A DNA stretch of 64,000 nucleotides from Rhizobium brockwellii (GCF_000769405.2 NZ_CP053439.1:310001-374000), one strand, 5' to 3'. Positions 46,313 through 58,458 are shown, counted from the stretch's first letter. Numbers and translations: made by a program. The notes: generated from the sequence alone by a model not told the origin.

Positions 46313-47212
46313 GTGACGACAGTAATCGACGGAAAGAACGTAGCTGCATCGGTCATTCAGACGGTCAAGAGTGCGACGGCGGCGCTGGAAAAGAGCAGCG
46401 GCGTCACCACCGGTCTTGCGGTCGTCATCGTCGGCGACGATCCGGCAAGCCACGCCTATGTCGGCTCCAAGGGCCGCATGGCCAAGGAATGCGGCTTCAA
46501 ATCCGTTCAGCACACGCTGCCGGCCGAGACGAAGCAGGAGGAACTGGCAGCTCTCGTCGCCAGCCTCAACGCCGATCCGTCGATCCACGGCATTCTGGTG
46601 CAACTGCCCTTGCCGAAGCCGCTCGACAGCGAGGCGATCATCCAGTCGATCCTGCCGGAAAAGGATGTCGACGGCCTGAGCGTCGTCAATGCCGGCAAAC
46701 TGGCCACCGGCGACCTGAAGACCGGACTGGTCTCCTGCACCCCCGCCGGCGCCATGGTCTTTGTCCGCCGCACCCATGGCGAGGATCTCTCCGGCCTCAA
46801 CGCCGTCGTCATCGGCCGCTCCAACCTGTTCGGCAAGCCGATGGCGCAATTGCTGCTCAACGCCAATGCGACGGTGACGATTGCTCATTCCAGGACCAAG
46901 AACCTCGCCGAGGTCTGCCGCAACGCCGATATCCTGGTGGCCGCCGTCGGCCGGCCGGAGATGGTCAGGGCCGATTGGGTGAAGCCCGGTGCAACGGTCA
47001 TCGACGTCGGCATCAACCGTGTTGCAGCCCCCGAAAGAGGCGAGGGCAAGACCCGGCTCGTTGGCGACGTCGCCTTCGAGGAGGTCTCGGCGATCGCCAG
47101 CACCATCACCCCGGTTCCCGGCGGCGTCGGGCCGATGACCATCGCCATGTTGATGGCCAATACGGTCATTGCCGCCCACCGCACTGCGGGGCAGACACCG
47201 CCGCAGTTTTGA
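46313..47212 (+). CDS. folD: FolD, methylenetetrahydrofolate dehydrogenase/cyclohydrolase
   Basis: FolD (299 aa) converts 5,10-methylene-THF to 10-formyl-THF in one-carbon metabolism. Motifs: [63 protein letters not shown] (nucleotide site) and [19 protein letters not shown] use GTG 46313 because GGCGGAGAG precedes it at 5 bases and gives the usual length. A palindromic element starts directly after the stop. Confidence 0.96.
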   Translation: MTTVIDGKNVAASVIQTVKSATAALEKSSGVTTGLAVVIVGDDPASHAYVGSKGRMAKECGFKSVQHTLPAETKQEELAALVASLNADPSIHGILVQLPLPKPLDSEAIIQSILPEKDVDGLSVVNAGKLATGDLKTGLVSCTPAGAMVFVRRTHGEDLSGLNAVVIGRSNLFGKPMAQLLLNANATVTIAHSRTKNLAEVCRNADILVAAVGRPEMVRADWVKPGATVIDVGINRVAAPERGEGKTRLVGDVAFEEVSAIASTITPVPGGVGPMTIAMLMANTVIAAHRTAGQTPPQF

Positions 47213-47328
47213 TTAGAGCATGATGCCGAAAAGTGTGAGCAGTTTTCGGACGACATCATGCTCTAACTACATGATGTAGAACAGGATTCAGATTTTAGGC
47301 CGATCCGGCCTAAAATCATCCTGCTCTA
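47213..47328. repeat. Two-palindrome element of a second family (units E and F)
   Basis: Fills the folD-aglR gap completely. Unit E: AGAGCATGATG (47215-47225) / CATCATGCTCT (47254-47264). Unit F: AGAACAGGAT (47278-47287) / ATCCTGCTCT (47318-47327) with a perfect inner stem GATTTTAGGCC / GGCCTAAAATC (47291-47317). It ends on the aglR stop codon, 47326-47328. The copy at 42095-42205 is inverted relative to it. Confidence 0.85.
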
Positions 47329-48351
47329 GGCCTGGGGAACAGGACCGGTCGAGGCCCTGACGATCAGCTCGGTCTTCCAGAGCTCTTGGTCGGGGAAGGG
47401 GCCGGCCTGCTTTACGGTGCCGATCAGCCGCTGCGCGATGCGAACGCCCGCCGCCCGCAAGGAAGAGCGCGTCGTCGTCAGCGGCACGGAAAAGCTTTCC
47501 GGTTTCAGCAGCGGCAGCACGTCGTCATGGGCGATCAGCGAGATATCCTCGCCGAGCCGCAATCCCGCCTGGTTGACCGCGCGGATCGCGCCGAGCGCCA
47601 GCACCGTGCTGGAGCAGAGGATCGCCGTCGGCCGTTCCGGCAATTGCAGGAAGTGTTCCATTGCCAGCAGGCCTTGTTCGTCCGTCATCAGCGCGTGGCT
47701 CATACAACCCTCATCGAGCGCGAGCCCGCGCTCGGCAAGGGCTGATATGACGCCGTTCTTCCTGCGGATGGCGAAATCGAGATGCATCGGTCCGTTCATC
47801 AGCGCAAAGCGCGTATGGCCGAGCTGCAGCAAGAGCCGCGTCGCATCGTAGAAGGCGCCTTCGTTGTCGATGTCGAGATAGGGATAGTCCGGCTCCGAAC
47901 CGAAGGAGCGGCCGTGCACGACATAGGGCATCGAGAGCGATTTCAGCATGGCGAGCCGCGGATCGTGACCGCGCATATAGGCGACGAACAGGGCATCGAC
48001 ATTGCCGCTGATCGCAAGGCGGCGCAGCGCCGCCACCTCGTCATCCGGGTCGGCCGGCATGATCACGAAGTGGAAGTCGTGGCGCACGGCTTCTTCGCCG
48101 AGCCCGGCCAGGAATTCACCGAAATGCACGTCGGACTGGTGGCCGGGCGCCGTCGGCATGACGAGGCCGATCGAGCCTGCCTTGCCGGTCGCAAGCCGTT
48201 GCGCCGCCTTGTTCGGGCGGTACCCGGTTTCCTTGACAGCCTGAAGCACGCGCTCCCGGGTCGCCTCGTTGACCTCGGGATAGCCGTTCAGCGCTCGGCT
48301 CACCGTCGTCTGCGACAGCCCCAGCAATTCCGATAGCTGTTTGAGATTCAC
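47326..48351 (-). CDS. aglR: AglR, LacI-family repressor of the agl operon
   Basis: 341 aa. LacI HTH at residues 1-25 (LKQLSELLGLSQTTVSRALNG) with the hinge helix near residue 55, then a periplasmic-binding-protein-like sugar domain. GTG start 48351, GGAGGAA about 10 bases upstream. It is divergent from aglE, the place of aglR in S. meliloti, where it controls alpha-glucoside uptake. Two matching CAAAGCGCTTTG-type operators lie in the shared promoter region. Confidence 0.94.
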   Translation of the reverse strand: MNLKQLSELLGLSQTTVSRALNGYPEVNEATRERVLQAVKETGYRPNKAAQRLATGKAGSIGLVMPTAPGHQSDVHFGEFLAGLGEEAVRHDFHFVIMPADPDDEVAALRRLAISGNVDALFVAYMRGHDPRLAMLKSLSMPYVVHGRSFGSEPDYPYLDIDNEGAFYDATRLLLQLGHTRFALMNGPMHLDFAIRRKNGVISALAERGLALDEGCMSHALMTDEQGLLAMEHFLQLPERPTAILCSSTVLALGAIRAVNQAGLRLGEDISLIAHDDVLPLLKPESFSVPLTTTRSSLRAAGVRIAQRLIGTVKQAGPFPDQELWKTELIVRASTGPVPQA

Positions 48352-48418
48352 CTGCTATGCTTCCTCCCGGCCCGCCCGTCAGCCGTCCTGAAAAGGCCCA
48401 CCGCCTCCCAGTGGCATC

Positions 48419-48430
48419 CAAAGCGCTTTC
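48419..48430. promoter_or_regulatory. LacI-type operator 1 (aglR side)
   Basis: CAAAGCGCTTTC, a near-perfect 12-base palindrome with the central CG typical of LacI/GalR operators, 68 bases upstream of the aglR start. Same as operator 2 except for the last base. Confidence 0.75.
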
Positions 48431-48580
48431 AATTATGTATCATCTGGCGCGCTTGACTCAAGAAAAATCGATCCATATTTCCCGATAGACGTTGCTGCGC
48501 TGCGATATCTAGCATGTTCACAGCGGGTTTTCGCGAATTGACTTGACTCCATTCCACCGAAAGTGAAATGAGTTGGGTGT

Positions 48581-48592
48581 CAAAGCGCTTTG
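48581..48592. promoter_or_regulatory. LacI-type operator 2 (aglE side)
   Basis: CAAAGCGCTTTG, perfect 12-base palindrome with central CG, 56 bases before the aglE start and just downstream of TTGACT sequences (48538-48548) that could be a -35 box. Operator centres are 162 bases apart. Confidence 0.8.
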
Positions 48593-48648
48593 AAATTTCT
48601 TTTGGAGGGAATTCGGCGCGGTTGGGATTGTGATGGGAGGTTGATCAC

Positions 48649-50010
48649 ATGAAAAAGTCATTTTTGATGGGCGTTGCCGTGGCAGCGCTTTTTGCCGGTG
48701 CTGCGTCCGCGGCCGATCTGAAATTTGCCCCGGGACAGGATGCCAAGTTCAACTGGAAGAGCTATGACGAGTTCAAGGCTGCTCATGCCGATCTGAAGGG
48801 TCAGCCGCTGACGATCTTCGGGCCGTGGCGCGGCGAGGACGAGGCGTTCTTCCAGAGCGTCCTTGCCTATTTCACCGAAGCCACCGGCATCGATGTCAAA
48901 TACTCCTCTTCCGAAAATTACGAACAGCAGATCGTCATCGATACGCAGGCAGGCTCGCCGCCGAACATTGCCGTTCTGCCGCAGCCCGGCCTCCTGGCCG
49001 ATCTCGCCAGCAAGGGCTTCCTGACGCCGCTCGGCGATGACAACTCCAAGTGGATCAAGGACAATTACGGCGCCGGCGACAGCTGGGTCGGCTACGGCAC
49101 CTACAAGGGCAAGGACGGCAAGGAGGCCTTCTACGCCTTCCCGTATAAGGCCGACGTGAAATCGCTGGTCTGGTACGTGCCGGAGAATTTCGAGGAAGCC
49201 GGTTACAAGATCCCGACAACCATGGAAGAACTGCATGCCCTGACCGACCAGATCGTCAAGGACGGCGGCGTTCCCTGGTGCATCGGTCTCGGTTCCGGCG
49301 GCGCCACCGGCTGGCCGGCGACCGACTGGGTCGAGGACCTCATGCTGCGCATGCAGCCGCCGGAAGCCTACGACAAGTGGACGACCAACGAGCTGAAGTT
49401 CACCGATCCGGCCGTCGTTGCCGCGATCGACGAGTTCGGCAAGTTCGCCAAGAACGCGAAATACGTCGATGGCGGCGTCGCAGCGGTGGCCTCGACCGAT
49501 TTCCGCGACAGCCCGAAGGGCCTCTTTGCGGTTCCGCCGAAGTGCTACATGCACCATCAGGCCTCGTTCATCCCGTCCTTCTTCCCTGAGGGCACGAAGC
49601 TCGGCCAGGATGCCGACTTCTTCTACATGCCGACCTTTGCGTCGCATCCCGAACTCGGCAAGCCGGTTCTCGGCGCCGGCACGCTCGTCTCGATCGCCAA
49701 GGACTCGAAGACGGCCCGCGCCTTCATCGACTTCCTGAAGACCCCGATTGCGCATGAGGTCTGGATGGCGCAGTCGAGCTTCCTGACGCCGTATAAGGGC
49801 GTCAGCACCGAGGCCTATGCCAATCCGCAGATGAAGAAGGAAGGCGAGATCCTGACCTCCGCCACCACCTTCCGCTTCGACGGTTCCGATCTGATGCCGG
49901 GCAAGATCGGCGCCGGCGCCTTCTGGACGGGCATGGTCGATTTCGTCGGCGGCAAGTCCGCTGAAGAGGCCGCTGGCGAAATCCAGAGCGCCTGGGACGG
50001 CATCAAGTAA
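48649..50010 (+). CDS. aglE: Alpha-glucoside ABC transporter, substrate-binding protein AglE
   Basis: 453 aa, signal peptide about 1-23 (GVAVAALFAGAASAADLK), then a type I solute-binding fold with LTIFGPWRGEDEAFFQSVLAYFTEATGIDVKY at the N-domain. Binds sucrose, maltose, trehalose and similar alpha-glucosides in the periplasm for AglFGK. AGGTTGATC precedes the start with GGGAGG. The hairpins that follow probably stabilise its mRNA, giving the excess of binding protein usual for such systems. Confidence 0.94.
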   Translation: MKKSFLMGVAVAALFAGAASAADLKFAPGQDAKFNWKSYDEFKAAHADLKGQPLTIFGPWRGEDEAFFQSVLAYFTEATGIDVKYSSSENYEQQIVIDTQAGSPPNIAVLPQPGLLADLASKGFLTPLGDDNSKWIKDNYGAGDSWVGYGTYKGKDGKEAFYAFPYKADVKSLVWYVPENFEEAGYKIPTTMEELHALTDQIVKDGGVPWCIGLGSGGATGWPATDWVEDLMLRMQPPEAYDKWTTNELKFTDPAVVAAIDEFGKFAKNAKYVDGGVAAVASTDFRDSPKGLFAVPPKCYMHHQASFIPSFFPEGTKLGQDADFFYMPTFASHPELGKPVLGAGTLVSIAKDSKTARAFIDFLKTPIAHEVWMAQSSFLTPYKGVSTEAYANPQMKKEGEILTSATTFRFDGSDLMPGKIGAGAFWTGMVDFVGGKSAEEAAGEIQSAWDGIK

Positions 50011-50022
50011 TCTTTCAAAATT

Positions 50023-50085
50023 ATGCCGCCGGCTTGCCGGCGGCATGGCTTGCATGACTGGCCGGGCTCGCAAAGAGCCCGGCCA
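50023..50085 (+). terminator. Two hairpins between aglE and aglF
   Basis: ATGCCGCCGG (50023-50032) / CCGGCGGCAT (50037-50046), then TGGCCGGGCTC (50059-50069) / GAGCCCGGCCA (50075-50085), both perfect, without a T run. Within an operon such hairpins usually protect the upstream mRNA or partially terminate. Confidence 0.75.
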
Positions 50086-50197
50086 TCGCAGGATATACTG
50101 TGATTGGGCTATACAAAAAGATTGACGGTGACCGGCGTTGACCCGTCAGAATAAAAACCGGTCGGAATAAGATCAGGGGAAGCAGGGGAGGGACGAA

Positions 50198-51211
50198 ATG
50201 CTGTCGCAGATAGTGTCCGCTTTGGGCGTCGTGGTCGGAGCCGTTATCGCATGCTCGGCCTATTTCTATTTTTCGAACAAGATCCTGGATCTCGCACTGC
50301 CGGTGAAGGATGGCGACATCCGCGCCGCATCACGCAATCTCAACCGCCGTGCACTCGTCCGGCCGTGGTTGTTCATCGGCCCGGCGCTCTTCCTGCTCAT
50401 CGTCTATCTCGTCTATCCGGTCGTTGCGACCTTCATCCTCTCCTTCTACGACCGCACCGGTCTGCAATTCGTCGGCCTCGCCAATTACAAATGGGCAATC
50501 GGCGACCGCGAATTCCGCCAGTCGATCTTCAATAACATCCTCTGGCTTGCCGTGGTGCCGGCCGCCTGCACCTTCTTCGGCCTCGTCATCGCCGTGATGA
50601 CCGATCGCATCTGGTGGGGCAATATCGCCAAGAGCATCGTCTTCATGCCGATGGCGATCTCCTTCGTCGGCGCCTCGGTCATCTGGAAATTCATCTATGA
50701 ATATCGCGGCGGCAACGACGTCCAGATCGGCCTGCTGAACGCCATCGTCCAGACTTTCGGCGGCACACCGGAGGTGTGGATCTCTATTCCCTTCTGGAAC
50801 AACTTCTTCCTGATGATCATCCTGATCTGGATCCAGACCGGTTTTGCTATGGTCATCCTGTCGGCGGCTCTTCGCGGCATTCCGGAAGAGACGATCGAAG
50901 CCGCCGTCATCGACGGCGCTAATGGCTGGCAGATCTTCTGGCGCATCATGGTGCCGCAGGTCTGGGGCAGCATCGCCGTCGTCTGGACGACCATCACCAT
51001 CCTCGTCCTCAAAGTCTTCGACATCGTGCTGACCATGACCAACGGCCAGTGGCAGACGATGGTGCTGGCGAACCTGATGTTCGACTGGATGTTCCGCGGC
51101 GGCGGCGATTCCGGCCGAAGCGCGGTCATCGCCATCATCATCATGCTCGCCGTCACGCCGATCATGGTCTGGAACGTGCGCCGCGCCAATCGCGAACTGA
51201 AGGGGCACTGA
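50198..51211 (+). CDS. aglF: Alpha-glucoside ABC transporter permease AglF
   Basis: 337 aa inner membrane protein. An extra membrane segment at about residues 4-28 precedes the MalF-type permease core of six. The EAA loop is clear near residue 235 (IPEETIEAAVIDGANGWQIFWRIMVPQVWGS). AGGGGAGGG precedes ATG 50198. aglG follows 1 base after the stop. Confidence 0.94.
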   Translation: MLSQIVSALGVVVGAVIACSAYFYFSNKILDLALPVKDGDIRAASRNLNRRALVRPWLFIGPALFLLIVYLVYPVVATFILSFYDRTGLQFVGLANYKWAIGDREFRQSIFNNILWLAVVPAACTFFGLVIAVMTDRIWWGNIAKSIVFMPMAISFVGASVIWKFIYEYRGGNDVQIGLLNAIVQTFGGTPEVWISIPFWNNFFLMIILIWIQTGFAMVILSAALRGIPEETIEAAVIDGANGWQIFWRIMVPQVWGSIAVVWTTITILVLKVFDIVLTMTNGQWQTMVLANLMFDWMFRGGGDSGRSAVIAIIIMLAVTPIMVWNVRRANRELKGH

Positions 51212-51212
51212 G

Positions 51213-52376
51213 ATGACCGCTATCGGAAGCTACTTCAAGATCGGCCCCGCCCGTCTCTTCGTTCACGCAGCCGTTCTGCTGATCGTCATTATCTGGCTGA
51301 TCCCGACGCTCGGCATCTTCGTCAGCGCGCTGCGCGACAAGGACCAGATCGTCGTCTCCGGCTGGTGGACGGCCTTCGTCGGCTCGACGCAAACCGCCGC
51401 GGTCCGCCTCGGTACACCCGACCAGCAAAAGCAGGAAGGTGCGACCTACGTCATCTCGGGCAATGTGCTGGAAGGCCAGACCGGCCGGGCGGTGAAGGCC
51501 TTCGGCAACCGCATACAGCAGCCCGCCGCTTATAAGGCTGGCGAGACCGCCGATCTCGGCGACGGCGAAACTCTGCAGATCAACAGCGACGGCAGCTACC
51601 GCTATGTGAAGAACGCCGCCTTCTCGCCCGACGAACGCCCGAAGCGCATCTATGCATCCGTTTCTGCGCCGCCGGAGTTCACGATGGCGAACTACAAGAC
51701 GGTTCTGACCGGCGAGGGCATTGGCCAGTCCTTCATCAACTCGCTGACCGTGACGATCCCGGCGACGATCATCCCGATCCTGATTGCCGCTTTCGCCGCC
51801 TATGCCCTGAGCTGGATGGAGTTTCCCGGCCGCGGGCTGCTGATTGCGCTCGTCGTCGGCCTCATCGTCGTGCCGCTGCAGATGTCGCTGATCCCGCTGC
51901 TGCGCCTCTATAACGAGATCGGCAACCTGCTCGGCCAGCCGTCGAAGACCTATCCCGGCATCTGGCTGGCCCACACCGCCTTCGGCATGCCGCTCGCCAT
52001 CTATCTCTTGCGGGCCTATATTGCCGGCCTGCCGAAGGAGATCATCGAATCCGCCCGCGTCGATGGCGCGAGCGATTTCGAGATCTTCGTCCGCATTGTT
52101 TTGCCTCTGTCCTTCCCGGCACTCGCCTCCTTCGCCATCTTCCAGTTCCTGTGGGTGTGGAACGACCTGCTCGTCGCCATGGTCTTCCTCGGCACCGACA
52201 AGGACCACCTCGTGCTGACCGGCAGCCTGAACGCGCTGCTCGGCTCGCGCGGCGGTAATTGGGAGATTTTGACGGCGTCAGCCTTCGTCACCATCATCGT
52301 GCCGCTGCTCGTCTTCTTCGGGCTGCAGCGTTACCTGGTGCGCGGTCTGCTGGCGGGTTCGGTCAAGGGAGGCTGA
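51213..52376 (+). CDS. aglG: Alpha-glucoside ABC transporter permease AglG
   Basis: 387 aa MalG-type permease. EAA loop near residue 280 (LPKEIIESARVDGASDFEIFVRIVLPL). Between the first and second membrane segments there is an insert of about 110 residues (about 45-155) facing the periplasm, including a GETLQINSDGSYRYVKNAAF stretch; most MalG-type permeases have only a short loop there. AglG is larger than average in relatives as well. aglA begins 34 bases downstream. Confidence 0.94.
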   Translation: MTAIGSYFKIGPARLFVHAAVLLIVIIWLIPTLGIFVSALRDKDQIVVSGWWTAFVGSTQTAAVRLGTPDQQKQEGATYVISGNVLEGQTGRAVKAFGNRIQQPAAYKAGETADLGDGETLQINSDGSYRYVKNAAFSPDERPKRIYASVSAPPEFTMANYKTVLTGEGIGQSFINSLTVTIPATIIPILIAAFAAYALSWMEFPGRGLLIALVVGLIVVPLQMSLIPLLRLYNEIGNLLGQPSKTYPGIWLAHTAFGMPLAIYLLRAYIAGLPKEIIESARVDGASDFEIFVRIVLPLSFPALASFAIFQFLWVWNDLLVAMVFLGTDKDHLVLTGSLNALLGSRGGNWEILTASAFVTIIVPLLVFFGLQRYLVRGLLAGSVKGG

Positions 52377-52410
52377 CCATTCCCGAACGTGACTTCAAAC
52401 AGGATATTCC

Positions 52411-54061
<1,651 letters not shown>

Positions 54062-54063
<2 letters not shown>

Positions 54064-54107
54064 GGAACATAGGCCTAAGGAAACACAGGCCCAGGGAACA
54101 CAGGGAG
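54062..54107 (+). repeat. Three short direct repeats between aglA and aglK
   Basis: Imperfect tandem units of about 15 bases, variants of TAAGGAACATAGGCC, starting at the aglA stop codon. The third copy merges into the aglK ribosome binding site. Confidence 0.6.
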
Positions 54108-54113
54108 AGAGAA

Positions 54114-55202
<1,089 letters not shown>

Positions 55203-55318
55203 GGCGGCCATTTTTGGGGTGATGTTCCTAAGAATTGTGCGGGACGGACCGAATTCTCACTTTCTGTTAAAGATCGGCTGCTACCTTTTCCCTGTCAATT
55301 TATGAGGGGGATAAGCAG

Positions 55319-55732
55319 GTGGCCGCTTCCAATCCGTCACAGCCAAAATCTCATTTCCTGAGCAAGGAAGAATCCTTCATGTATGACCGCGAGGCGCGGT
55401 TCAAAATGGAGGACACCATGAACGCCGCGCGCATCGAATATACGGAAAAGGGCGTCATGCACGCGGCTTCGCGCCGCTGCGACATTGTCCGGATTTCGAT
55501 GAGCAGCGCGACGCTCGCGATCCTGACCCAGTTCAACCTGCCGAAGCAGTTCTATCTGGATATTCCGGATGCCCGCATCACCAAGGTCGGCTGCCTGCTG
55601 ATGAAGGTCAACGCCAACAACACAGTGGAAGTTCGCTTCCTGCGCCTGCTGACGCAGAAGGAGCTGAACAAGATCTTCGTCTACAGCACCCATCCGGCGC
55701 ACCGCGACTACGTTCTCGATATTCGAGCCTAA
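55319..55732 (+). CDS. Small PilZ-like protein
   Basis: 137 aa, GTG start 55319 with GAGGGGG 8 bases upstream; ATG 55379 (117 aa) with AAGGA upstream is equally possible. The part RRCDIVRISMSSATLAILTQFNLPKQFYLDIP follows the PilZ beta-barrel pattern (basic residues, then a DxSxxG-like turn, here RISMSSA), but the key Asp and Gly are replaced, so c-di-GMP binding is doubtful. It has its own terminator and lies 116 bases after aglK. Function unknown. Confidence 0.65.
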   Translation: MAASNPSQPKSHFLSKEESFMYDREARFKMEDTMNAARIEYTEKGVMHAASRRCDIVRISMSSATLAILTQFNLPKQFYLDIPDARITKVGCLLMKVNANNTVEVRFLRLLTQKELNKIFVYSTHPAHRDYVLDIRA

Positions 55733-55733
55733 A

Positions 55734-55757
55734 GCCGCGCGTCCGCCAGGACGTGTG
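55734..55757. repeat. Short GC hairpin after the PilZ-like gene
   Basis: CGCGTCC (about 55737-55743) / GGACGTG (about 55748-55754), the third member of the CGCGTC-type hairpins seen at 19104 and 44274. Confidence 0.4.
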
Positions 55758-55790
55758 AATGCTCACTACTTGAGTATGCGGATTGAAATC

Positions 55791-55828
55791 AAAAACCCGC
55801 GGGGGCTTCAGGCTCCCCGCGGGTTTTT
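55791..55828. terminator. Bidirectional terminator between the PilZ-like gene and edd
   Basis: Perfect 14-bp stem AAAAACCCGCGGGG (55791-55804) / CCCCGCGGGTTTTT (55815-55828). With A run on one side and T run on the other it can stop both convergent transcripts. Confidence 0.92.
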
Positions 55829-55848
55829 GTTTGCCAGAAGCCACCCGC

Positions 55849-57672
55849 TCAGTGGTGGAAGAGCACGCTCGCACCCTGGTCCGAAGCTCCGACGGCGCGG
55901 CGGAACGGCGCGAAGAGTTCGCGGCCCATGCCGAATTCATTGTCGGAGAGATCGACGACGACAGGCTCGCGCTCGGCCAAATCAGCCGCATCGACGAGCA
56001 GCTCGAGCGTGCCCTTGATCGCGTCGAGGCGAATGATGTCGCCCTCGCGGATGCGGGCGATCGGGCCGCCGTCGACCGCTTCCGGCGTCACGTGGATCGC
56101 GGCCGGCACCTTGCCGGATGCGCCGGACATACGCCCGTCGGTCAGCAGCGCCACGCGGAAGCCGCGGTCCTGCAGCACGCCGAGCGGCGGCGTCAGCTTG
56201 TGCAGTTCCGGCATGCCGTTCGCCTTCGGGCCTTGGAAGCGCACGACGGCGATGAAATCGCGGTTGAGCTTGCCTTCCTTGAAGGCGTCCTGCAGCTCCT
56301 GCTGGCTGTGGAAGATGATTGCCGGCGCCTCGATGATGTGGCGCTCCGGCTTGACGGCCGAGATCTTGATGACCGCCTTGCCGAGATTGCCGCGCAGCAT
56401 CTTCAGCCCGCCATTCGCCTGGAACGGTGTTTCGATGCTGGAAAGCACTTTGGGGTCGACGCTTTTTTCCGGCGACGGCTCGCGCAGGACGGCACCGTTT
56501 TCACCGAGACGGGCGTCGACCGTATAGGCTTGGAGACCGTGGCCGAAGACGGTGCGGACGTCGTCATGCACCAAGCCGTGTTTCAAGAGTTCCTTGATGA
56601 GGAAACCCATGCCGCCGGCCGCCTGGAAATGGTTCACGTCGGCAAGTCCGTTCGGATAGACGCGAGCAAGCAGCGGGACGATTTCCGAAAGCTCGGCAAT
56701 GTCCTGCCAGGTAAGATGGATGCCCGCCGCCCGCGCCATGGCGACGAGGTGCAGCGTATGGTTGGTCGAGCCGCCGGTCGCATGCAGGCCGACGACGCCG
56801 TTGACGACCGAGCGCTCATCGATCATCTCGCCGGCAGGCGTGAATTCGTTGCCGAGCGCGGTGATCGCCAACGCCCGCTTGGCGGCTTCGCGCGTCAGCG
56901 CTTCGCGCAGCGGCGTGCCGGGATTGATGAAGGACGAGCCGGGCATGTGGAAGCCCATGATCTCCATCAGCATCTGGTTGGAATTGGCGGTGCCGTAGAA
57001 GGTGCAGGTGCCGGGGCCGTGATAGGATTTCGATTCCGCCTCCAGCAGTTCGGCGCGTCCGACCTTGCCCTCGGCAAAGAGCTGGCGCACGCGTGACTTT
57101 TCGTCGTTCGGCAGGCCTGTGGTCATCGGACCGGCCGGAACGAAGATCGACGGCAGGTGTCCGAAGGACAGGGCCGCGATCACGAGGCCCGGCACGATCT
57201 TGTCGCAGACGCCGAGGAAGAGGGCGGCATCGAACATGTTGTGCGACAGGCCGACGCCCGCCGACATGGCGATCAGGTCGCGCGAGAACAGCGAGAGCTC
57301 CATGCCCGGCTGTCCCTGGGTGACGCCGTCGCACATCGCCGGCACGCCGCCGGCCACCTGCGCCACGCCGCCTGCTTGGGCTGCCGCCTCGCGGATGATC
57401 GCCGGATAGGTCTCGAACGGCTGGTGGGCCGAGAGCATGTCGTTATAGGCGGTGATGATGCCGAGATTGGGGATGCGGTCGCCGGCGAGCGCATCCTTGT
57501 CGGCGGGGGAACAGACCGCGAAGCCATGGGCAAGGTTGGCGCAGCCAAGCACCGAGCGCGCGACACCCTTGGAAGCGGCGGCGCGCAGGCGTTCAAGGTA
57601 GCGCTCGCGGCTTGGTTTCGAGCGTTCGACGATGCGATCGGTGATCGCAGAAATGCGTGCGTGAGCGGACAT
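55849..57672 (-). CDS. edd: Phosphogluconate dehydratase Edd
   Basis: 607 aa, IlvD/Edd family, dehydrates 6-phosphogluconate to KDPG in the Entner-Doudoroff pathway. Cluster-binding and family motifs: [64 protein letters not shown] and PDIRPS-type [16 protein letters not shown]. It is the third gene after zwf and pgl on this strand, 77 bases after pgl. Confidence 0.97.
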   Translation of the reverse strand: MSAHARISAITDRIVERSKPSRERYLERLRAAASKGVARSVLGCANLAHGFAVCSPADKDALAGDRIPNLGIITAYNDMLSAHQPFETYPAIIREAAAQAGGVAQVAGGVPAMCDGVTQGQPGMELSLFSRDLIAMSAGVGLSHNMFDAALFLGVCDKIVPGLVIAALSFGHLPSIFVPAGPMTTGLPNDEKSRVRQLFAEGKVGRAELLEAESKSYHGPGTCTFYGTANSNQMLMEIMGFHMPGSSFINPGTPLREALTREAAKRALAITALGNEFTPAGEMIDERSVVNGVVGLHATGGSTNHTLHLVAMARAAGIHLTWQDIAELSEIVPLLARVYPNGLADVNHFQAAGGMGFLIKELLKHGLVHDDVRTVFGHGLQAYTVDARLGENGAVLREPSPEKSVDPKVLSSIETPFQANGGLKMLRGNLGKAVIKISAVKPERHIIEAPAIIFHSQQELQDAFKEGKLNRDFIAVVRFQGPKANGMPELHKLTPPLGVLQDRGFRVALLTDGRMSGASGKVPAAIHVTPEAVDGGPIARIREGDIIRLDAIKGTLELLVDAADLAEREPVVVDLSDNEFGMGRELFAPFRRAVGASDQGASVLFHH

Positions 57673-57749
57673 GGAAAATCCCTGCCTTGTTCGTTGTCTC
57701 TATCTGTTTCGGCGGCTCTGGCCTGAATCTCGGTCCGGATGACGGCGGA

Positions 57750-58448
57750 TCAGGGAGCCCAGTAGATCTCGACCGGGGAAGTGGCCCGGCGCAGAACGGC
57801 GCGGATCGGCATTTCTGCCTCGTCACCGCTGCCTTCCGCCTTGGCGAGAACGTCTTTTTTGCCTTCGCCCTCAATATGGAGAACCAGGAGTGCGGCATCC
57901 TGAAGACTGGAGAAGGTGAAGGTCAGGCGCGGCTCACCGGCTCCTTCCGCTTCCATGGTGATGATGCCGCGCGGCGTCGATGCATCGATTGCCTTGGCAA
58001 GATTGCTGCCGCCGGGAAAGAATGAGGCGGTGTGGCCGTCGCCACCCATGCCGAGGATGACGATGTCGAAGGGTGAACTGATCGCCCTGGTCTTCTCGGT
58101 TGCGAGCCTTGCCGCCTCCTCCGCGGAGGCAGCATCCTGATAGAGCGGCAGGAAGCGTGCCGCCTTTGCCTTGTTCTGCAGCAGATTGGCATCGACCAGC
58201 AAATGGTTCGAGCGCGGATTGTCGGCCGGCACGAAACGTTCGTCGACAAGCGTGATCGTCACCTTGTCCCAGGCGATGTCGCGCGTCGAAAGCGCCTGGA
58301 AGAAGACCTTCGGCGTCGAGCCGCCGGAAACGGCGATGGACGCCGTTCCGCGGGCGGCAATCGCCGCCGAAAGCGTATCGGCGACCTTGTCGGCGAGGCT
58401 GCCGGCGAGGTCTGCGGCGCTGGCGAAGGAATGCAGGGTCGATACCAT
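57750..58448 (-). CDS. pgl: 6-Phosphogluconolactonase Pgl
   Basis: 232 aa, hydrolyses 6-phosphogluconolactone. Motifs: SIAVSGGSTPKVFF, ITLVDERFVPADNPRSN and ILGMGGDGHTASFFPG. I start at ATG 58448, 10 bases after the zwf stop; an earlier start would overlap zwf and adds residues without similarity. Confidence 0.95.
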   Translation of the reverse strand: MVSTLHSFASAADLAGSLADKVADTLSAAIAARGTASIAVSGGSTPKVFFQALSTRDIAWDKVTITLVDERFVPADNPRSNHLLVDANLLQNKAKAARFLPLYQDAASAEEAARLATEKTRAISSPFDIVILGMGGDGHTASFFPGGSNLAKAIDASTPRGIITMEAEGAGEPRLTFTFSSLQDAALLVLHIEGEGKKDVLAKAEGSGDEAEMPIRAVLRRATSPVEIYWAP

Positions 58449-58458
58449 CGATTTCGTC

